This document shows, in pieces, positions 9,880 to 18,736 of a DNA stretch of 47,213 bases. Position 1 is the stretch's first letter; each line of letters starts with the position of its first letter. The translations under genes were made by a program, and so were the position numbers. The stretch spans positions 1 to 47,213 of the forward strand of contig JAPQLC010000026.1 in assembly GCA_030826945.1 (NCBI GenBank), read 5' to 3'. The DNA comes from Candidatus Thiobius zoothamnicola (lineage in GTDB: Bacteria > Pseudomonadota > Gammaproteobacteria > Chromatiales > Chromatiaceae). The notes under the pieces are model-generated. The model was not told the origin of the DNA, did no database searches, and worked only from the letters and a program-made list of their open reading frames with translations.

Positions 9880-11433
9880 TTATTCAATCGCGACTAACAC
9901 GGCTGGTGTATGGCGGAAAACCACGCTTTTACGATAAGGCGAGGGTTGCGCCAGATATTCGACCAGATGGTCTTCGCGCACATAGACCCATTGGCCGGGT
10001 TTTGGCGGTTGGTGTTTGATGATCTGTTCGCGGTACAGGCTGACGCTGGGCTGGTAAGCGCGATTGAAGACCAGTGCTTTGTTGTGCGCCTTGGCGTACA
10101 GCGCGGCTTGTTTGGGGCCTTGCTGCAATACATTCAGGGTTGTCGGCACGATGATCAGGCTGACCATGGCGGCCTGGATGAATCCGATCAGTATTAATCG
10201 ACGCCATAGCGTCAAACGGATCAGGGCGATCAAACCGGCTATTAATGCGCCAATGATCAGCCCGGTTTGCGGCCAGCCAGAGAATGCATTCGCGCCCGCC
10301 TGGAACATCAGTTGGTCGTAGGTTTTATCAGTTTGTTGCGCCAGCAGGCCAAAGAGTTGGGGCAGGGCGGCCAGCAGGCCGAACCAAAGGATCAGGGGGG
10401 TAAGGTGCAGCCATTGCGCACTGAGACGATGCCGGTCAGCGGCCATCAGGATCAGCAAGCCGCTCATGCCATACAGCATATAGTGCGGTAATTTGGTGCC
10501 GGAGAATGAGAAGGTGAGCAAAACGACGAAAAACCACAGCCACAGATACCGGTCCAGCGGCTTGTTCAGCACTTGTCCCAGTTGTTGGAACTGACTGATC
10601 AACCAAGTGGCGAACGGCATCACCAGGAGGGGCGCGATCAAAATAAAATAAAACCAGCCGCCACTATGTCCTTCCATCGGGTCATTGTATCGGTCCAGGT
10701 TGTGGTGCAGGTAAAAGCCGTCAAAAAAGGCCCAGCCGGTATCCAGATAAACCGCGATGTGCCATGGCAGAACGATGGCGAAGAATAATGCGATGCCCAT
10801 CGGGTCGAATACCTGACGCAGCCATTCGCGCCAGCGTCCGTAACTTATATAGAACAAAAAGCTGACCACCAACGGGAAAAAGAGCGCGACCGGCCCTTTG
10901 GTCAAAAAGCCCAATCCCAGCCAGATAAAGAGGCGCCTCAGCCTGTTTGCCGAGGGTTGTGTTGATTGGCGGTACATGTCGAGCATTGCCAGCACAATGA
11001 ACAGGTTCAATAAGGCATCGGCGACCGCTGCTTTGGCGATCAGGCTGACAAACAGCGACAAGCTGACCAATAAGGCCGCTACCTGGGCAGTAGAGACATC
11101 AAACTGGTGGCGGGTGAAGTGAAATATCGCCAGTACCCAGGCGAGTGCGGCGATCACCGAAGGCAGGCGCAGGGCGAATTCATTCAGGCCGAACAGCTGT
11201 GCAGAGGCCGCTTGCAGCCAGTAGATCAGAATCGGTTTGTCATGGCGCGGCTCGCCATTTAAATAAATCGAGATGTAGTTGCCGCTGGCCATCATTTCGC
11301 GCGTGGCCTCGGTAAAAGCGCCTTCGTCCAGATCGTACAGTGGTGGTGACCAGAAGCCCCAGACGAGTGCAATCAACAGCGCCAATATCAGACTGGCGCG
11401 GTGATCCAACAAACGTTCAAGCTGGTTTGTCAT
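9880..11433 (-). CDS. ArnT/GT39-like membrane glycosyltransferase (copy B)
   Basis: A 517-residue GT-C glycosyltransferase. The N-terminus has PPLYDLDEGAFTEATREMM (the catalytic acidic pair DE in the first periplasmic loop), then EPRHDKPILIYWLQA and ALRLPSVIAA, the standard ArnT/PMT pattern. About eleven membrane helices and a short periplasmic C-terminal domain follow. The frame runs upstream to 11487, but MTNQLERLLDHRA at 11433 is the natural start; it overlaps the end of the GT2 gene by 17 bases. With the preceding GT2 enzyme it forms a two-step route: the GT2 loads a sugar on undecaprenyl phosphate, and this protein transfers it in the periplasm. Acceptor could be lipid A, as for ArnT, or another glycan. 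Confidence 0.9.
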   Translation of the reverse strand: MTNQLERLLDHRASLILALLIALVWGFWSPPLYDLDEGAFTEATREMMASGNYISIYLNGEPRHDKPILIYWLQAASAQLFGLNEFALRLPSVIAALAWVLAIFHFTRHQFDVSTAQVAALLVSLSLFVSLIAKAAVADALLNLFIVLAMLDMYRQSTQPSANRLRRLFIWLGLGFLTKGPVALFFPLVVSFLFYISYGRWREWLRQVFDPMGIALFFAIVLPWHIAVYLDTGWAFFDGFYLHHNLDRYNDPMEGHSGGWFYFILIAPLLVMPFATWLISQFQQLGQVLNKPLDRYLWLWFFVVLLTFSFSGTKLPHYMLYGMSGLLILMAADRHRLSAQWLHLTPLILWFGLLAALPQLFGLLAQQTDKTYDQLMFQAGANAFSGWPQTGLIIGALIAGLIALIRLTLWRRLILIGFIQAAMVSLIIVPTTLNVLQQGPKQAALYAKAHNKALVFNRAYQPSVSLYREQIIKHQPPKPGQWVYVREDHLVEYLAQPSPYRKSVVFRHTPAVLVAIE

Positions 11434-12412
11434 TGGATGGCGAATGCCAAGCGTCGCCTTGGTCCATCTCGGCGATATGGAACGCATCCCGTCCGTTGCT
11501 TTCGTAAAAAGTGCGGCTGAGTAATTCGGCCAGTACGCCGGTGGTGAGGAACTGGATCGACATCACCGCGAATAGAATCGAGATAAATAACAGGGGCCTG
11601 CCACCAATCGCTTCGCCCAAAATGAATTTGATTATGCCCAGATAAGCCAGACCGATGGAGCCAAGCGCGCCAAACAGCAAGCCAATCGCACCAAAAAAAT
11701 GGCCTGGACGGGCGCGAAAGCGCAGGAAGAAAAATACCGTCAAGAGGTCGGTAATCACCCGGAAGGTGCGTGAAAAACCGTATTTGGATTGGCCGAACTG
11801 GCGCGCATGGTGATTGACGATGGTTTCGCCAATTCGGCTGGGTGCGGTGACGCCAGCCACCCAGATCGGGATAAAACGGTGCATTTCGCCAAACAGATTG
11901 ACCTGTTTGATGACTTTGGCGCGATAGACTTTGAGGCTGCAACCATAGTCATGTAAATCGACACCGGTTGCCCGCACAATCAACCGGTTGGCGATGCGGG
12001 AAAAGAATTTACGTAATGGCGGATCCTTGCGTTTTTTGCGCCAGCCTTGTAATAAATCCAGATCGCGCTGCTGCAATTCCTGCAACATGCGCGGGATGTC
12101 CGCCGGATCGTTTTGCAGGTCGCCATCCAGTGTGGCGATGAATTCACCGCGCGCGGCGTTAAAACCGGCCTGCATGGCGGCGGTTTGACCAAAATTGCGA
12201 TGCAGGCGAATCAGTCGGATATAGTCGCCATGGGTTTGCGCGGCCTGGCGGATACGCTCTGCTGTATCATCCCGACTGCCGTCATCAACGCAGATCAGTT
12301 CCCAATCACCCGGATATTGCGTGAGGCCTTGATGCACCTTGTCAATCAGCGGAGCGATGTTCTCCGCTTCCTGATACATAGGGACAATGATGGAAAGCGA
12401 GTTGGGTGGCAT
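11417..12412 (-). CDS. Polyprenyl-phosphate glycosyltransferase (GT2, ArnC/DPM1-like)
   Basis: A 331-residue membrane-anchored GT2 enzyme that would transfer a sugar from a nucleotide to undecaprenyl phosphate on the cytoplasmic face. The GT-A domain starts SLSIIVPMYQEAENI and holds ICVDDGSRDDT (nucleotide binding), LHRNFGQTAAMQAGF and the metal-binding DGDLQNDPADIPRM. Two C-terminal membrane helices (about 235-260 and 270-305) match the ArnC/GtrB/DPM1 layout. It is the first gene of the minus-strand run of five, 134 bases after pnp, and overlaps the next gene by 17 bases. No genes for making a special nucleotide sugar (arnA, arnB) are in the window, so the sugar cannot be named. Confidence 0.92.
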   Translation of the reverse strand: MPPNSLSIIVPMYQEAENIAPLIDKVHQGLTQYPGDWELICVDDGSRDDTAERIRQAAQTHGDYIRLIRLHRNFGQTAAMQAGFNAARGEFIATLDGDLQNDPADIPRMLQELQQRDLDLLQGWRKKRKDPPLRKFFSRIANRLIVRATGVDLHDYGCSLKVYRAKVIKQVNLFGEMHRFIPIWVAGVTAPSRIGETIVNHHARQFGQSKYGFSRTFRVITDLLTVFFFLRFRARPGHFFGAIGLLFGALGSIGLAYLGIIKFILGEAIGGRPLLFISILFAVMSIQFLTTGVLAELLSRTFYESNGRDAFHIAEMDQGDAWHSPSNDKPA

Positions 12413-12546
12413 GTCAGATTGGGTTAACGTCTGATTGAGTCAACTTCAAGCAGCGGACGCTCTGGCAGCCATCGCCAGAATGGTTGCAGGGCGTCAAAGC
12501 CTGAAGCGCTCAATATGACGGGTTTGCGTTTAAAGCGTTGGTTGCA

Positions 12547-14637
12547 TTACTCAGCGGTGACAGCTTTCATGCTTAAGCGAATGCGGCCTTGTTTGTCGAT
12601 TTCCAGCACTTTGACTTTGACTTTGTCACCTTCCGCCAATTTGTCGCTGACCTTTTCGACGCGTTCTTCGCAGATTTGTGAGATATGTACCAACCCATCT
12701 TTGCCAGGCAAAATATTCACGAAGGCACCGAAGTCCATTAAGCGCACTACCTTTCCTTCATAAATGGTGTCCACTTCAATTTCTGCGGTGATCAATTCAA
12801 CCCGGCGACGCGCTTCATCGCCAGCCGCTTTGTCAACGGAGAAGATTTTCACCATGCCATCGTCGTTAATGTCTACGGTGGCACCGGTTTCTTCGGTGAT
12901 GGCGCGAATGGTTGCACCGCCTTTCCCGATCACATCACGGATTTTGTCCGGGTTGATTTTGAACGATTCGATACGTGGCGCATGTTCAGACATCTGTTCG
13001 CGCGGGGCTGTGATCGCTTTGGCCATTTCACCCAGAATATGCAGGCGTCCTTCGCGTGCCTGATCCAGCGCGATTTGCATGATTTCCTTGGTGATGCCGT
13101 TAATTTTGATATCCATTTGCAAGGCATTGATGCCTTGAGCAGTACCGGCCACTTTGAAGTCCATATCGCCTAAGTGATCTTCATCACCCAGAATATCGGT
13201 CAGTACGGCGAATTGATCGCCTTCCTTGATCAACCCCATGGCGACACCAGCGACTGGTGCTTTCAGTGGGACGCCGGCATCCATCAGAGAGAGGCTGGAG
13301 CCGCAAACTGAGGCCATTGAGGATGAGCCATTGGATTCGGTAATTTCCGACACCACGCGCAAAGAGTAGGGGAATTCCTGCATGGTTGGCATGCAGGCCA
13401 GTACGCCGCGCTTGGCGAGTCGGCCATGGCCGATTTCACGCCGCTTGGGGCTGCCGACACGGCCCATTTCACCCACACAGTAAGGAGGGAAGTTGTAATG
13501 CAGCATGAAGTTGTCTTTGTAGGAACCACCTAGTGCGTCAATGGTTTGCGCATCACGCTCGGTACCCAGCGTGGTGACGACCAAAGCCTGGGTTTCGCCA
13601 CGGGTGAACAGGGCAGAACCGTGGGTACGCGGTAATACGCCGGTGCGAATGGTGATTGGGCGAACTGTTCTGGTGTCGCGCCCGTCAATCCGTGGTTCGC
13701 CGGCCAGAATGCGTCCGCGTACGATGGATTTCTTCAGTTTTTCAATGACTTCCAATACTTCGCTTTCGGCGTATTCAGGCGTTTCACCCGCACATAAGGC
13801 TTCCAGCGCAGCGGCCTTGGCGGCATCAATCGCGGCATAGCGCGCCATTTTATCGGCGATGCTATAGGCATTGCGCAGTGCGTCGCCGCATTGGGCCTCC
13901 ACGGCGGTTTTCAGTGCTTGGTTCTCCACGGCTTCGGGGGCTTCAATGATGGTTTTGCTGACGGTGTCAGCCAGTTCAGTGACTGCATCAATCACGCTTT
14001 GGAATTGTTCGTGACCAAACAAAACAGCGCCGAGCATGACTTCTTCCGGTAATTCGCGCGCTTCGGATTCGACCATCAGAACCGCTTCGCGCGTGCCTGC
14101 GACAATCAAATCCAGATCGCTGTCATCGCATAATCCTGTGCCGGGTTGGTTTAACAGATACTGGCCGTCTTTGTAGCCAACCCGCGCGGCTCCAATGGGG
14201 CCTTGAAAGGGCAGACCGGAGCAGGCGAGGGCGGCGGAAATACCGATCATAGACGGGATTTCTGGGTCAACCTCCGGGTTTAGCGACATCACGGTGACGA
14301 TGATTTGAACTTCGTTGGTGAAGGTGGCCGGGAATAGTGGGCGAACGGGGCGATCCAGTAATCGAGCGGTCAGAATTTCCTTTTCCGATGGTCGGCCTTC
14401 ACGGCGTAAAAAGCCGCCTGGAATAACGCCAGCCGCATAGGTTTTTTCCTGATAATCCACAGTCAGTGGAAAAAAGTCGCGTTCTTCTGACGCATTTTTT
14501 TCAGCGACGACGGTGACCATCACGACAGTGTCCGCCATGTTGACGAAGACCGCAGCGTCGGCTTGACGTGCGATTTCACCGGTCTCTAAGGTGACGTTAT
14601 GTTGACCAAATTGGAATGTTTTCTGGATTCGATTCAC
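12547..14637 (-). CDS. pnp: Polyribonucleotide nucleotidyltransferase (PNPase)
   Basis: Degrades RNA 3' to 5' by phosphorolysis and joins the RNA degradosome. The 696-residue protein shows two RNase PH-like domains (for example [14 protein letters not shown], and [17 protein letters not shown] in the second), then a KH domain with [17 protein letters not shown] near residues 565-580 and a C-terminal S1 domain with [18 protein letters not shown]. The start is GTG (protein [20 protein letters not shown]), with GAGGGT about ten bases upstream. It lies 178 bases after rpsO, the classic rpsO-pnp pair. The intergenic RNA has only a short stem (TGCGC/GCGCA) and no strong terminator, consistent with read-through from rpsO. 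Confidence 0.98.
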   Translation of the reverse strand: MNRIQKTFQFGQHNVTLETGEIARQADAAVFVNMADTVVMVTVVAEKNASEERDFFPLTVDYQEKTYAAGVIPGGFLRREGRPSEKEILTARLLDRPVRPLFPATFTNEVQIIVTVMSLNPEVDPEIPSMIGISAALACSGLPFQGPIGAARVGYKDGQYLLNQPGTGLCDDSDLDLIVAGTREAVLMVESEARELPEEVMLGAVLFGHEQFQSVIDAVTELADTVSKTIIEAPEAVENQALKTAVEAQCGDALRNAYSIADKMARYAAIDAAKAAALEALCAGETPEYAESEVLEVIEKLKKSIVRGRILAGEPRIDGRDTRTVRPITIRTGVLPRTHGSALFTRGETQALVVTTLGTERDAQTIDALGGSYKDNFMLHYNFPPYCVGEMGRVGSPKRREIGHGRLAKRGVLACMPTMQEFPYSLRVVSEITESNGSSSMASVCGSSLSLMDAGVPLKAPVAGVAMGLIKEGDQFAVLTDILGDEDHLGDMDFKVAGTAQGINALQMDIKINGITKEIMQIALDQAREGRLHILGEMAKAITAPREQMSEHAPRIESFKINPDKIRDVIGKGGATIRAITEETGATVDINDDGMVKIFSVDKAAGDEARRRVELITAEIEVDTIYEGKVVRLMDFGAFVNILPGKDGLVHISQICEERVEKVSDKLAEGDKVKVKVLEIDKQGRIRLSMKAVTAE

Positions 14638-14815
14638 TGAGTATTACCCTCAAGCTATGCGGGATGTTGTGGAAATAGACTGGGATTGCGCCGTTATGAG
14701 CGCAGAGGCAGGCGGTTTGCACCAAACAAAACGTCGTGCTTACGGGGTGTAAACACGCATTTTGATGGTGATTTCAGGAGCGAAACGGCGCAGAGCAGCC
14801 TCATAATGATGCGAT

Positions 14816-15085
14816 CTAGCGGCGTAAGCCAAGTTTTTTAATGAGCTCGCGGTAACCTTCAATGTTCTTACGTTTCAGATAATCAAGCAGCTTACGACGT
14901 TGATTAACTAAACGCACCAGGCCTTGGCGCGAATGGTGATCTTTTTTGTGTTGTTGGAAATGCGGTGTGAGATCTTGAATACGGGCGGTTAATAAGGCGA
15001 TTTGCACTTCCGTTGAACCGGTGTCAGTAGCGTTTTTGCCGTGTTCAGCGACGATAGATGCTTTTTGTTCAGCTGTGATAGCCAT
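14816..15085 (-). CDS. rpsO: Ribosomal protein S15
   Basis: An 89-residue small-subunit protein that binds 16S rRNA early in assembly. It has the full family sequence: [31 protein letters not shown] and [16 protein letters not shown]. The start ATG follows GGAGA at a good spacing. It is transcribed toward pnp from a leader of about 150 bases that contains a long stem ending at the ribosome site, suggesting control by free S15 as is known in other bacteria. Confidence 0.99.
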   Translation of the reverse strand: MAITAEQKASIVAEHGKNATDTGSTEVQIALLTARIQDLTPHFQQHKKDHHSRQGLVRLVNQRRKLLDYLKRKNIEGYRELIKKLGLRR

Positions 15086-15099
15086 AAGCCATTTTCTCC

Positions 15100-15140
15100 A
15101 GTCATTGGGGTGTTTCAGGGCTTTCCACCCAACAATGACT
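15100..15140 (-). promoter_or_regulatory. Stem in the rpsO leader ending at the ribosome site
   Basis: The arms are 15100-15112 and 15126-15140. Thirteen paired bases form in two blocks (8 bp AGTCATTG, then 5 bp) separated by a two-base TT bulge, with a loop of 13. On the mRNA the 3' arm ends two bases before GGAGAA, so folding or protein binding could control access to the start. S15 leader regulation is established in several bacteria with different RNA shapes; that this stem is the S15 site is inferred. Confidence 0.6.
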
Positions 15141-15206
15141 TCAGGTGAAAAGATTGAAAATCTGTTTTTCGCAGAGGTAGTGAGGGTTTATATCAACGCA
15201 ATCAGC

Positions 15207-15223
15207 GAGCATAGCGAATGCTC
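15207..15223 (-). promoter_or_regulatory. Second small hairpin in the rpsO leader
   Basis: GAGCAT and ATGCTC flank a five-base loop (AGCGA), giving a perfect six-base stem about 20 bases after the predicted transcription start. It may protect the 5' end or take part in the leader fold. No function is shown. Confidence 0.4.
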
Positions 15224-15249
15224 AGGTTGCATGAAAACGAAAGCGGCGA

Positions 15250-15279
15250 TTCTAACAAGCTGTTTGAGCGTTCAGCAAG
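15250..15279 (-). promoter_or_regulatory. Sigma-70 promoter for rpsO
   Basis: Read on the minus strand, TTGCTG (15274-15279) and TAGAAT (15250-15255) are separated by 18 bases. Transcription would begin near 15243 and give a leader of about 155 bases before rpsO. Confidence 0.6.
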
Positions 15280-15350
15280 CCACTCTCAAAAACTTGAAAA
15301 GGATGCGAGCATCGCGGATTTAACAGGTCATTCAGCATTGACGGTCAGCA

Positions 15351-15998
15351 CTATTTTTGATGACGTTCTTGTCGGATGTTTTTAGTCAGTGAATCAAGCA
15401 TATCAACCATGTCTTTATGGCTAAGTGCTGAAGCGCTTTTATAGCGTCCATCTATGATCAGTTTGGGAACAGAGCGAATGTCGTAACGCGCTAACAGTGC
15501 CCGCGCGCGTCCGGTTTTTACTTTAACGGCGAATGATTTTATCGCCTGTCTGAACTGGTTGAGGTCAACGCCTTGCGAACCCAGAAATTGTTCAATTTCC
15601 TGGCGTGTTTTTAACTTTCTGCCTTCCTCATGAATGGCCTGGAATAGGGGTTTATGCAGGCGCATGCTTTCGCCCATGGATTCCAGCGCATAATAGACTT
15701 CGGCATGCAAATTGGCTGATCCGCCAAATAAGGCTGGAACATATAGGAATTCAATATCTTTGGGTTTGCTTTCGAACCAGGGTTGCAGGGCTTTATCAAG
15801 GTTGTAGCAGTGTGGACATCCATATATAAAGAACTTGATGATTTCAATGGTTTGTCCTGAGTCGCTTTCGCGTTGTGGATAAACTTCCAAATAGTGGATG
15901 CCTTCCTCGAAATTTTTCGCCGACGCCATGCTAGTGCTAAGCAGCAAAAGCGATCCGAGCGTGATGAGCCAGAAGCATCGTTTATATGACTGGGCCAT
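15351..15998 (-). CDS. dsbA: DsbA-like periplasmic thiol:disulfide oxidoreductase
   Basis: A 215-residue exported thioredoxin-fold protein that introduces disulfides into periplasmic proteins. A signal peptide (about residues 1-27, ending SMASA-KN) is followed by IEIIKFFIYGCPHCYNLDKA, whose active site C61-P-H-C64 is exactly that of DsbA. A cis-proline strand reads RSVPKLIIDGRYK. The helical insert typical of DsbA lies between them. It ends 71 bases before the predicted rpsO promoter on the same strand. No dsbB partner is in the window. Confidence 0.93.
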   Translation of the reverse strand: MAQSYKRCFWLITLGSLLLLSTSMASAKNFEEGIHYLEVYPQRESDSGQTIEIIKFFIYGCPHCYNLDKALQPWFESKPKDIEFLYVPALFGGSANLHAEVYYALESMGESMRLHKPLFQAIHEEGRKLKTRQEIEQFLGSQGVDLNQFRQAIKSFAVKVKTGRARALLARYDIRSVPKLIIDGRYKSASALSHKDMVDMLDSLTKNIRQERHQK

Positions 15999-16025
15999 GA
16001 TTGAGTGGTGAAGATATATTATAGA

Positions 16026-16067
16026 GAAGTAAATAAATCAGGCGTCATGGTCATCAGGACGCCTGAT
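16026..16067 (-). terminator. Rho-independent terminator after the DUF1566 pair
   Basis: A perfect ten-base stem (ATCAGGCGTC at 16037-16046 with GACGCCTGAT at 16058-16067, loop of 11). On the minus strand it is followed by TTTATTTACTT. It lies directly after the stop of the DUF1566 copy A gene and separates it from dsbA. Confidence 0.75.
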
Positions 16068-16078
16068 CGTTGGGGTAA

Positions 16079-16570
16079 TCAGAGTGAACCACGCACGCAA
16101 CGATAACGAATTGCGTTGCTTAAAGTACCAACTTGACGCACCCAGGCATAATTGGCCGCTTGCTGGGCGGCGTAGGTCACCCAGCTGTCGTTGCCGCTGG
16201 CATAAGGTGTGGATGTCCAATAGAAGATACCGTTATCACCCGCCGCGTCTGAATCAGCAAAGCCGTTGATGGCTTCATGTAGAGTGGGCAGACGCCAATC
16301 GGAGTAGCCGTCCTGAGTCATGTCCCTGCAACCTGCTTGCGCGTCAGCAATGGAGGCGATGCCGCCACTGTTGCTCACCATCAACTGGCCAGCAGCGTCT
16401 ACATAGGACTTGTTGGCGACATCAGTGTCATTGGTTGGCGTGGGCACATGGGTGATGGTGTTGCCTGTGGAGCCAACCGGGGTATTTGTATTCATTTGAA
16501 TATCGGTTTGGCAGGCAGCCCATAAGCTGGCGGAAGAGGCGAAAAGCAAAACTGCAAGTAAAGTTTTCAT
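16079..16570 (-). CDS. Small exported DUF1566/Lcl-type protein (copy A)
   Basis: A 163-residue secreted protein. The signal peptide MKTLLAVLLFASSASLWA is followed by CQTDIQMN, a linker NTITHVPTPTNDTDVANKSY, then a DUF1566-type (Lcl C-terminal) domain with YSDWRLPTLHEAINGFADS and FYWTSTPYASG, ending with a cysteine pair pattern (RYRCVRG). DUF1566 domains resemble C-type-lectin-like folds and occur in surface or secreted bacterial proteins; their ligands are mostly unknown. I chose the ATG at 16570 because it follows GGAGA and begins the signal peptide; the frame continues 21 codons upstream. It lies 50 bases after copy B on the same strand. Confidence 0.82.
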   Translation of the reverse strand: MKTLLAVLLFASSASLWAACQTDIQMNTNTPVGSTGNTITHVPTPTNDTDVANKSYVDAAGQLMVSNSGGIASIADAQAGCRDMTQDGYSDWRLPTLHEAINGFADSDAAGDNGIFYWTSTPYASGNDSWVTYAAQQAANYAWVRQVGTLSNAIRYRCVRGSL

Positions 16571-16620
16571 GGTTGATTTCTCCAGAACCACTATGATGTT
16601 TATTGGTTTTATGGGGTTAA

Positions 16621-17103
16621 TTAGCGGATACAAACGTATGCCAGAGAACCGTTGGTCAGCTCGCTTTGCACATCACGGCTGCTTGGGACGAAAGTGGACA
16701 TTTCAATGTTGCCACCAGCACCGCCGATATCGTGATGGGTGCTTGTCCAGTACTCTGATGAACTGCCTGACAAGTCGGCCAAACCATTTGCGATTTGATC
16801 CAGTGCAGGCAGATACCAGTCGGTATTACCGTTTTCGGATAGATCCGCGCAGCCGTTAGCCGCGTCATGCAGGGTACCGACCGGCTGTTCTGAACTGAAT
16901 TCCGTTAACGCGCCATAAGCATCCACATAAGCCTTGGTGGCCACATCCGTCGCATCGGTGGGCAAAGGCACATGAGTGATGGTGTTGCCGGTTGAATCAG
17001 CGGGTGCGGCATCATTCATCTGAATGTTGGCTGAACATACCGCCCAAGCATTGCTCGCCGTGAAGAATGCGGCAACGGCACCTGCCAGGATCAGTTTTTT
17101 CAT
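16621..17103 (-). CDS. Small exported DUF1566/Lcl-type protein (copy B)
   Basis: A 160-residue paralogue of the next gene. Signal peptide MKKLILAGAVAAFFTASNAWA, then CSANIQMN, STGNTITHVPLPTDATDVA, TKAYVDAYGAL, and a DUF1566-like core: NGCADLSENGNTDWYLPALD, SEYWTSTHHD. The core is less canonical than copy A (WYLPALD against WRLPTLHE). The stretch around NTITHVP-PT--TDVA-K-YVDA is nearly identical in both, more conserved than the domain itself. It has a good ribosome site (TTGGAGAAT). Together they form a two-gene unit with a terminator at 16026-16067. Function unknown. Confidence 0.8.
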   Translation of the reverse strand: MKKLILAGAVAAFFTASNAWAVCSANIQMNDAAPADSTGNTITHVPLPTDATDVATKAYVDAYGALTEFSSEQPVGTLHDAANGCADLSENGNTDWYLPALDQIANGLADLSGSSSEYWTSTHHDIGGAGGNIEMSTFVPSSRDVQSELTNGSLAYVCIR

Positions 17104-17411
17104 GGGTTATTCTCCAAATTTTGGATATGGGGTGATATGCAGTGACTTAGCATGGTTCAAAGCTCTGGAATAGGTAGAGTGATGCGGATAGAACCAGATT
17201 GCTGTGTGATTTAACGTTTCGATGGAAATTTTATTGACAGGGCATGACAAATGGATGAGTTTAACCTTTAAATTTTTTGCGCATGTCAAGCAAACTAAAT
17301 AAGTTGCTGTGAGGCGATTCACCAGCTTGTCAATTTTTACGCTAACCATAGCATAGTTAATAGGAAATTTGACGATTTATGTTGGTCAGGAAACCAGGAA
17401 TATCATCCATA
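17104..17411. other. 308-base intergenic region upstream of the DUF1566 pair
   Basis: No convincing gene; an 80-codon minus-strand frame here has no family resemblance. On the minus strand there are two TTGACA -35-like boxes (the clearer one at 17284-17289) but no good -10 box at normal spacing, so expression may need an activator. I found no sigma-54 consensus. Confidence 0.4.
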
Positions 17412-18716
17412 TTATTTAGTGTTTTTGTGAGTGGTTTTTCTGGGTAAGCCAAAACGTTGGCGCCTCTCCCATAAAGTTTTGCGGCTGATGCCGAGTGCTT
17501 GAGCAAGTTCCGTTTCGGTCATCTTACCTTGGTTTTCTAAGACAAAGACCCGGAAATATTCTTCCAAAGATAGTTTTTCATTCACATCAATAGCGCCGCC
17601 GGGTTGGCTGTGGACTCGATGGTCTATGGCTAACAAGTCAGGTGTGATGGTTTTGCCTTCGCATAAAATCACGGCACGTTCGATGGTATTGGCGAGTTCG
17701 CGCACATTGCCTGGCCAACGATAACGGCGGATGGCCAACAGCGCTTCACGGGTAAAGTTAATGGGTGGGCGATTTAATTGGCTGAGGATGCTTTGCAGCA
17801 GGTATACCGCAAGCTCAATGACGTCATCTTCACGTTCGCATAAGGGGGGAAGTTGGATTTCAACCACGCGCAGGCGGAAGTATAAATCGCTGCGGAACTG
17901 GTGATTCTGGACCAGATGCCGCATATCCTGTTGAGTAGCCGCCAGGATGCGCACGTCGTGGTTTTTATCCGTGGTAGGTTGATTTTGCTGCAAGATGCGC
18001 AGCAGGCGCGCTTGCGCAGCGATTGGCAACTCGCCGATTTCATCCAGGAACAAAACGCCACCCGCCGCCTGTTCGATCAAACCGACTTGCGGATGTTGGC
18101 CGAATAAGTCATTTTCCAGCGTTTGCTCTGGTGCTGCGGCGCAGTTAAAGGCGACGAAAGGCGCGTTGGCGCGTCCACTGTTTTGATGCAAAGCCCGTGC
18201 AACCAGTTCTTTACCGGTGCCGGATTCACCAATGATCAATACAGTCGCATCGGTCGGTGCGACTTTCTCAATCCGCTTGAACACGTCCTGCATGGCGTGG
18301 CTTTTGCCGATGATGTTTTTTATCCGGGGGGACGAAACGCTCTGCTGAGACCGGGTGCCGGGATGGTGGTCCGATGTTTCGCCGCCTAACACTTTATTAA
18401 TTATGAGTAATAATTCATCATGGTCAAAAGGTTTGGCGATATAGTCTGTCGCGCCCATTTTCATTGCGGTGACGGCGGACGACACGCTTGCGTAGCTGGT
18501 CATGATGATAATGGGCACATGCGGCGCAAGCTGCATGATTTCGGTGCCGGGTTTTCCTGGCAGGCGTAAGTCGCTGATGATGAGGTCGTATTGATCAAAT
18601 GCGTGGATGCACTCAATTGAATCCGCTTCGTCAACCTGATGATCGTGGCGCGTCAGAAAGCGTTTGAGTGCTTTGCGGATGACGGCTTCATCTTCGATGA
18701 TCAGGATTCGGCTCAT
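17412..18716 (-). CDS. NtrC-type response regulator lacking the GAFTGA loop
   Basis: A 434-residue three-domain regulator. The receiver (about 1-115) has the acidic pocket E8-D9-E10, phospho-acceptor D49, T73 and K95. The AAA+ domain has Walker A GESGTGKE (163-170) and Walker B GGVLFLDEIGEL (219-230), arginine-rich FRSDLYFRLRV and RWPGNVREL. The C-terminus is a Fis-type helix-turn-helix ETELAQALGISRKTLWERRQ. Between DLFG (203-206) and GLIEQAAGG only QHPQV remains; the sigma-54 contact loop GAFTGA and its flanks are gone, with flanking sequence in frame. Known GAFTGA-lacking relatives (TyrR, Rhodobacter NtrC) act with sigma-70, so sigma-54 activation is unlikely. There is no sensor kinase beside it. 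Its start is 20 bases from the divergent GTPase gene, a plausible target. Confidence 0.93.
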   Translation of the reverse strand: MSRILIIEDEAVIRKALKRFLTRHDHQVDEADSIECIHAFDQYDLIISDLRLPGKPGTEIMQLAPHVPIIIMTSYASVSSAVTAMKMGATDYIAKPFDHDELLLIINKVLGGETSDHHPGTRSQQSVSSPRIKNIIGKSHAMQDVFKRIEKVAPTDATVLIIGESGTGKELVARALHQNSGRANAPFVAFNCAAAPEQTLENDLFGQHPQVGLIEQAAGGVLFLDEIGELPIAAQARLLRILQQNQPTTDKNHDVRILAATQQDMRHLVQNHQFRSDLYFRLRVVEIQLPPLCEREDDVIELAVYLLQSILSQLNRPPINFTREALLAIRRYRWPGNVRELANTIERAVILCEGKTITPDLLAIDHRVHSQPGGAIDVNEKLSLEEYFRVFVLENQGKMTETELAQALGISRKTLWERRQRFGLPRKTTHKNTK

Positions 18717-18736
18717 AAAGGGAACGATAATTATTA

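Noticed and set aside
17107..17349. 80-codon minus-strand frame upstream of the DUF1566 pair
   Set aside because: No ribosome site, no recognisable domain, and it occupies the region expected to hold the promoter.
18072..18116. Frameshift as the cause of the missing GAFTGA loop
   Set aside because: DLFG before and GLIEQAAGGVLFLDEIG after the gap are in the same frame, so the loss is in-frame.
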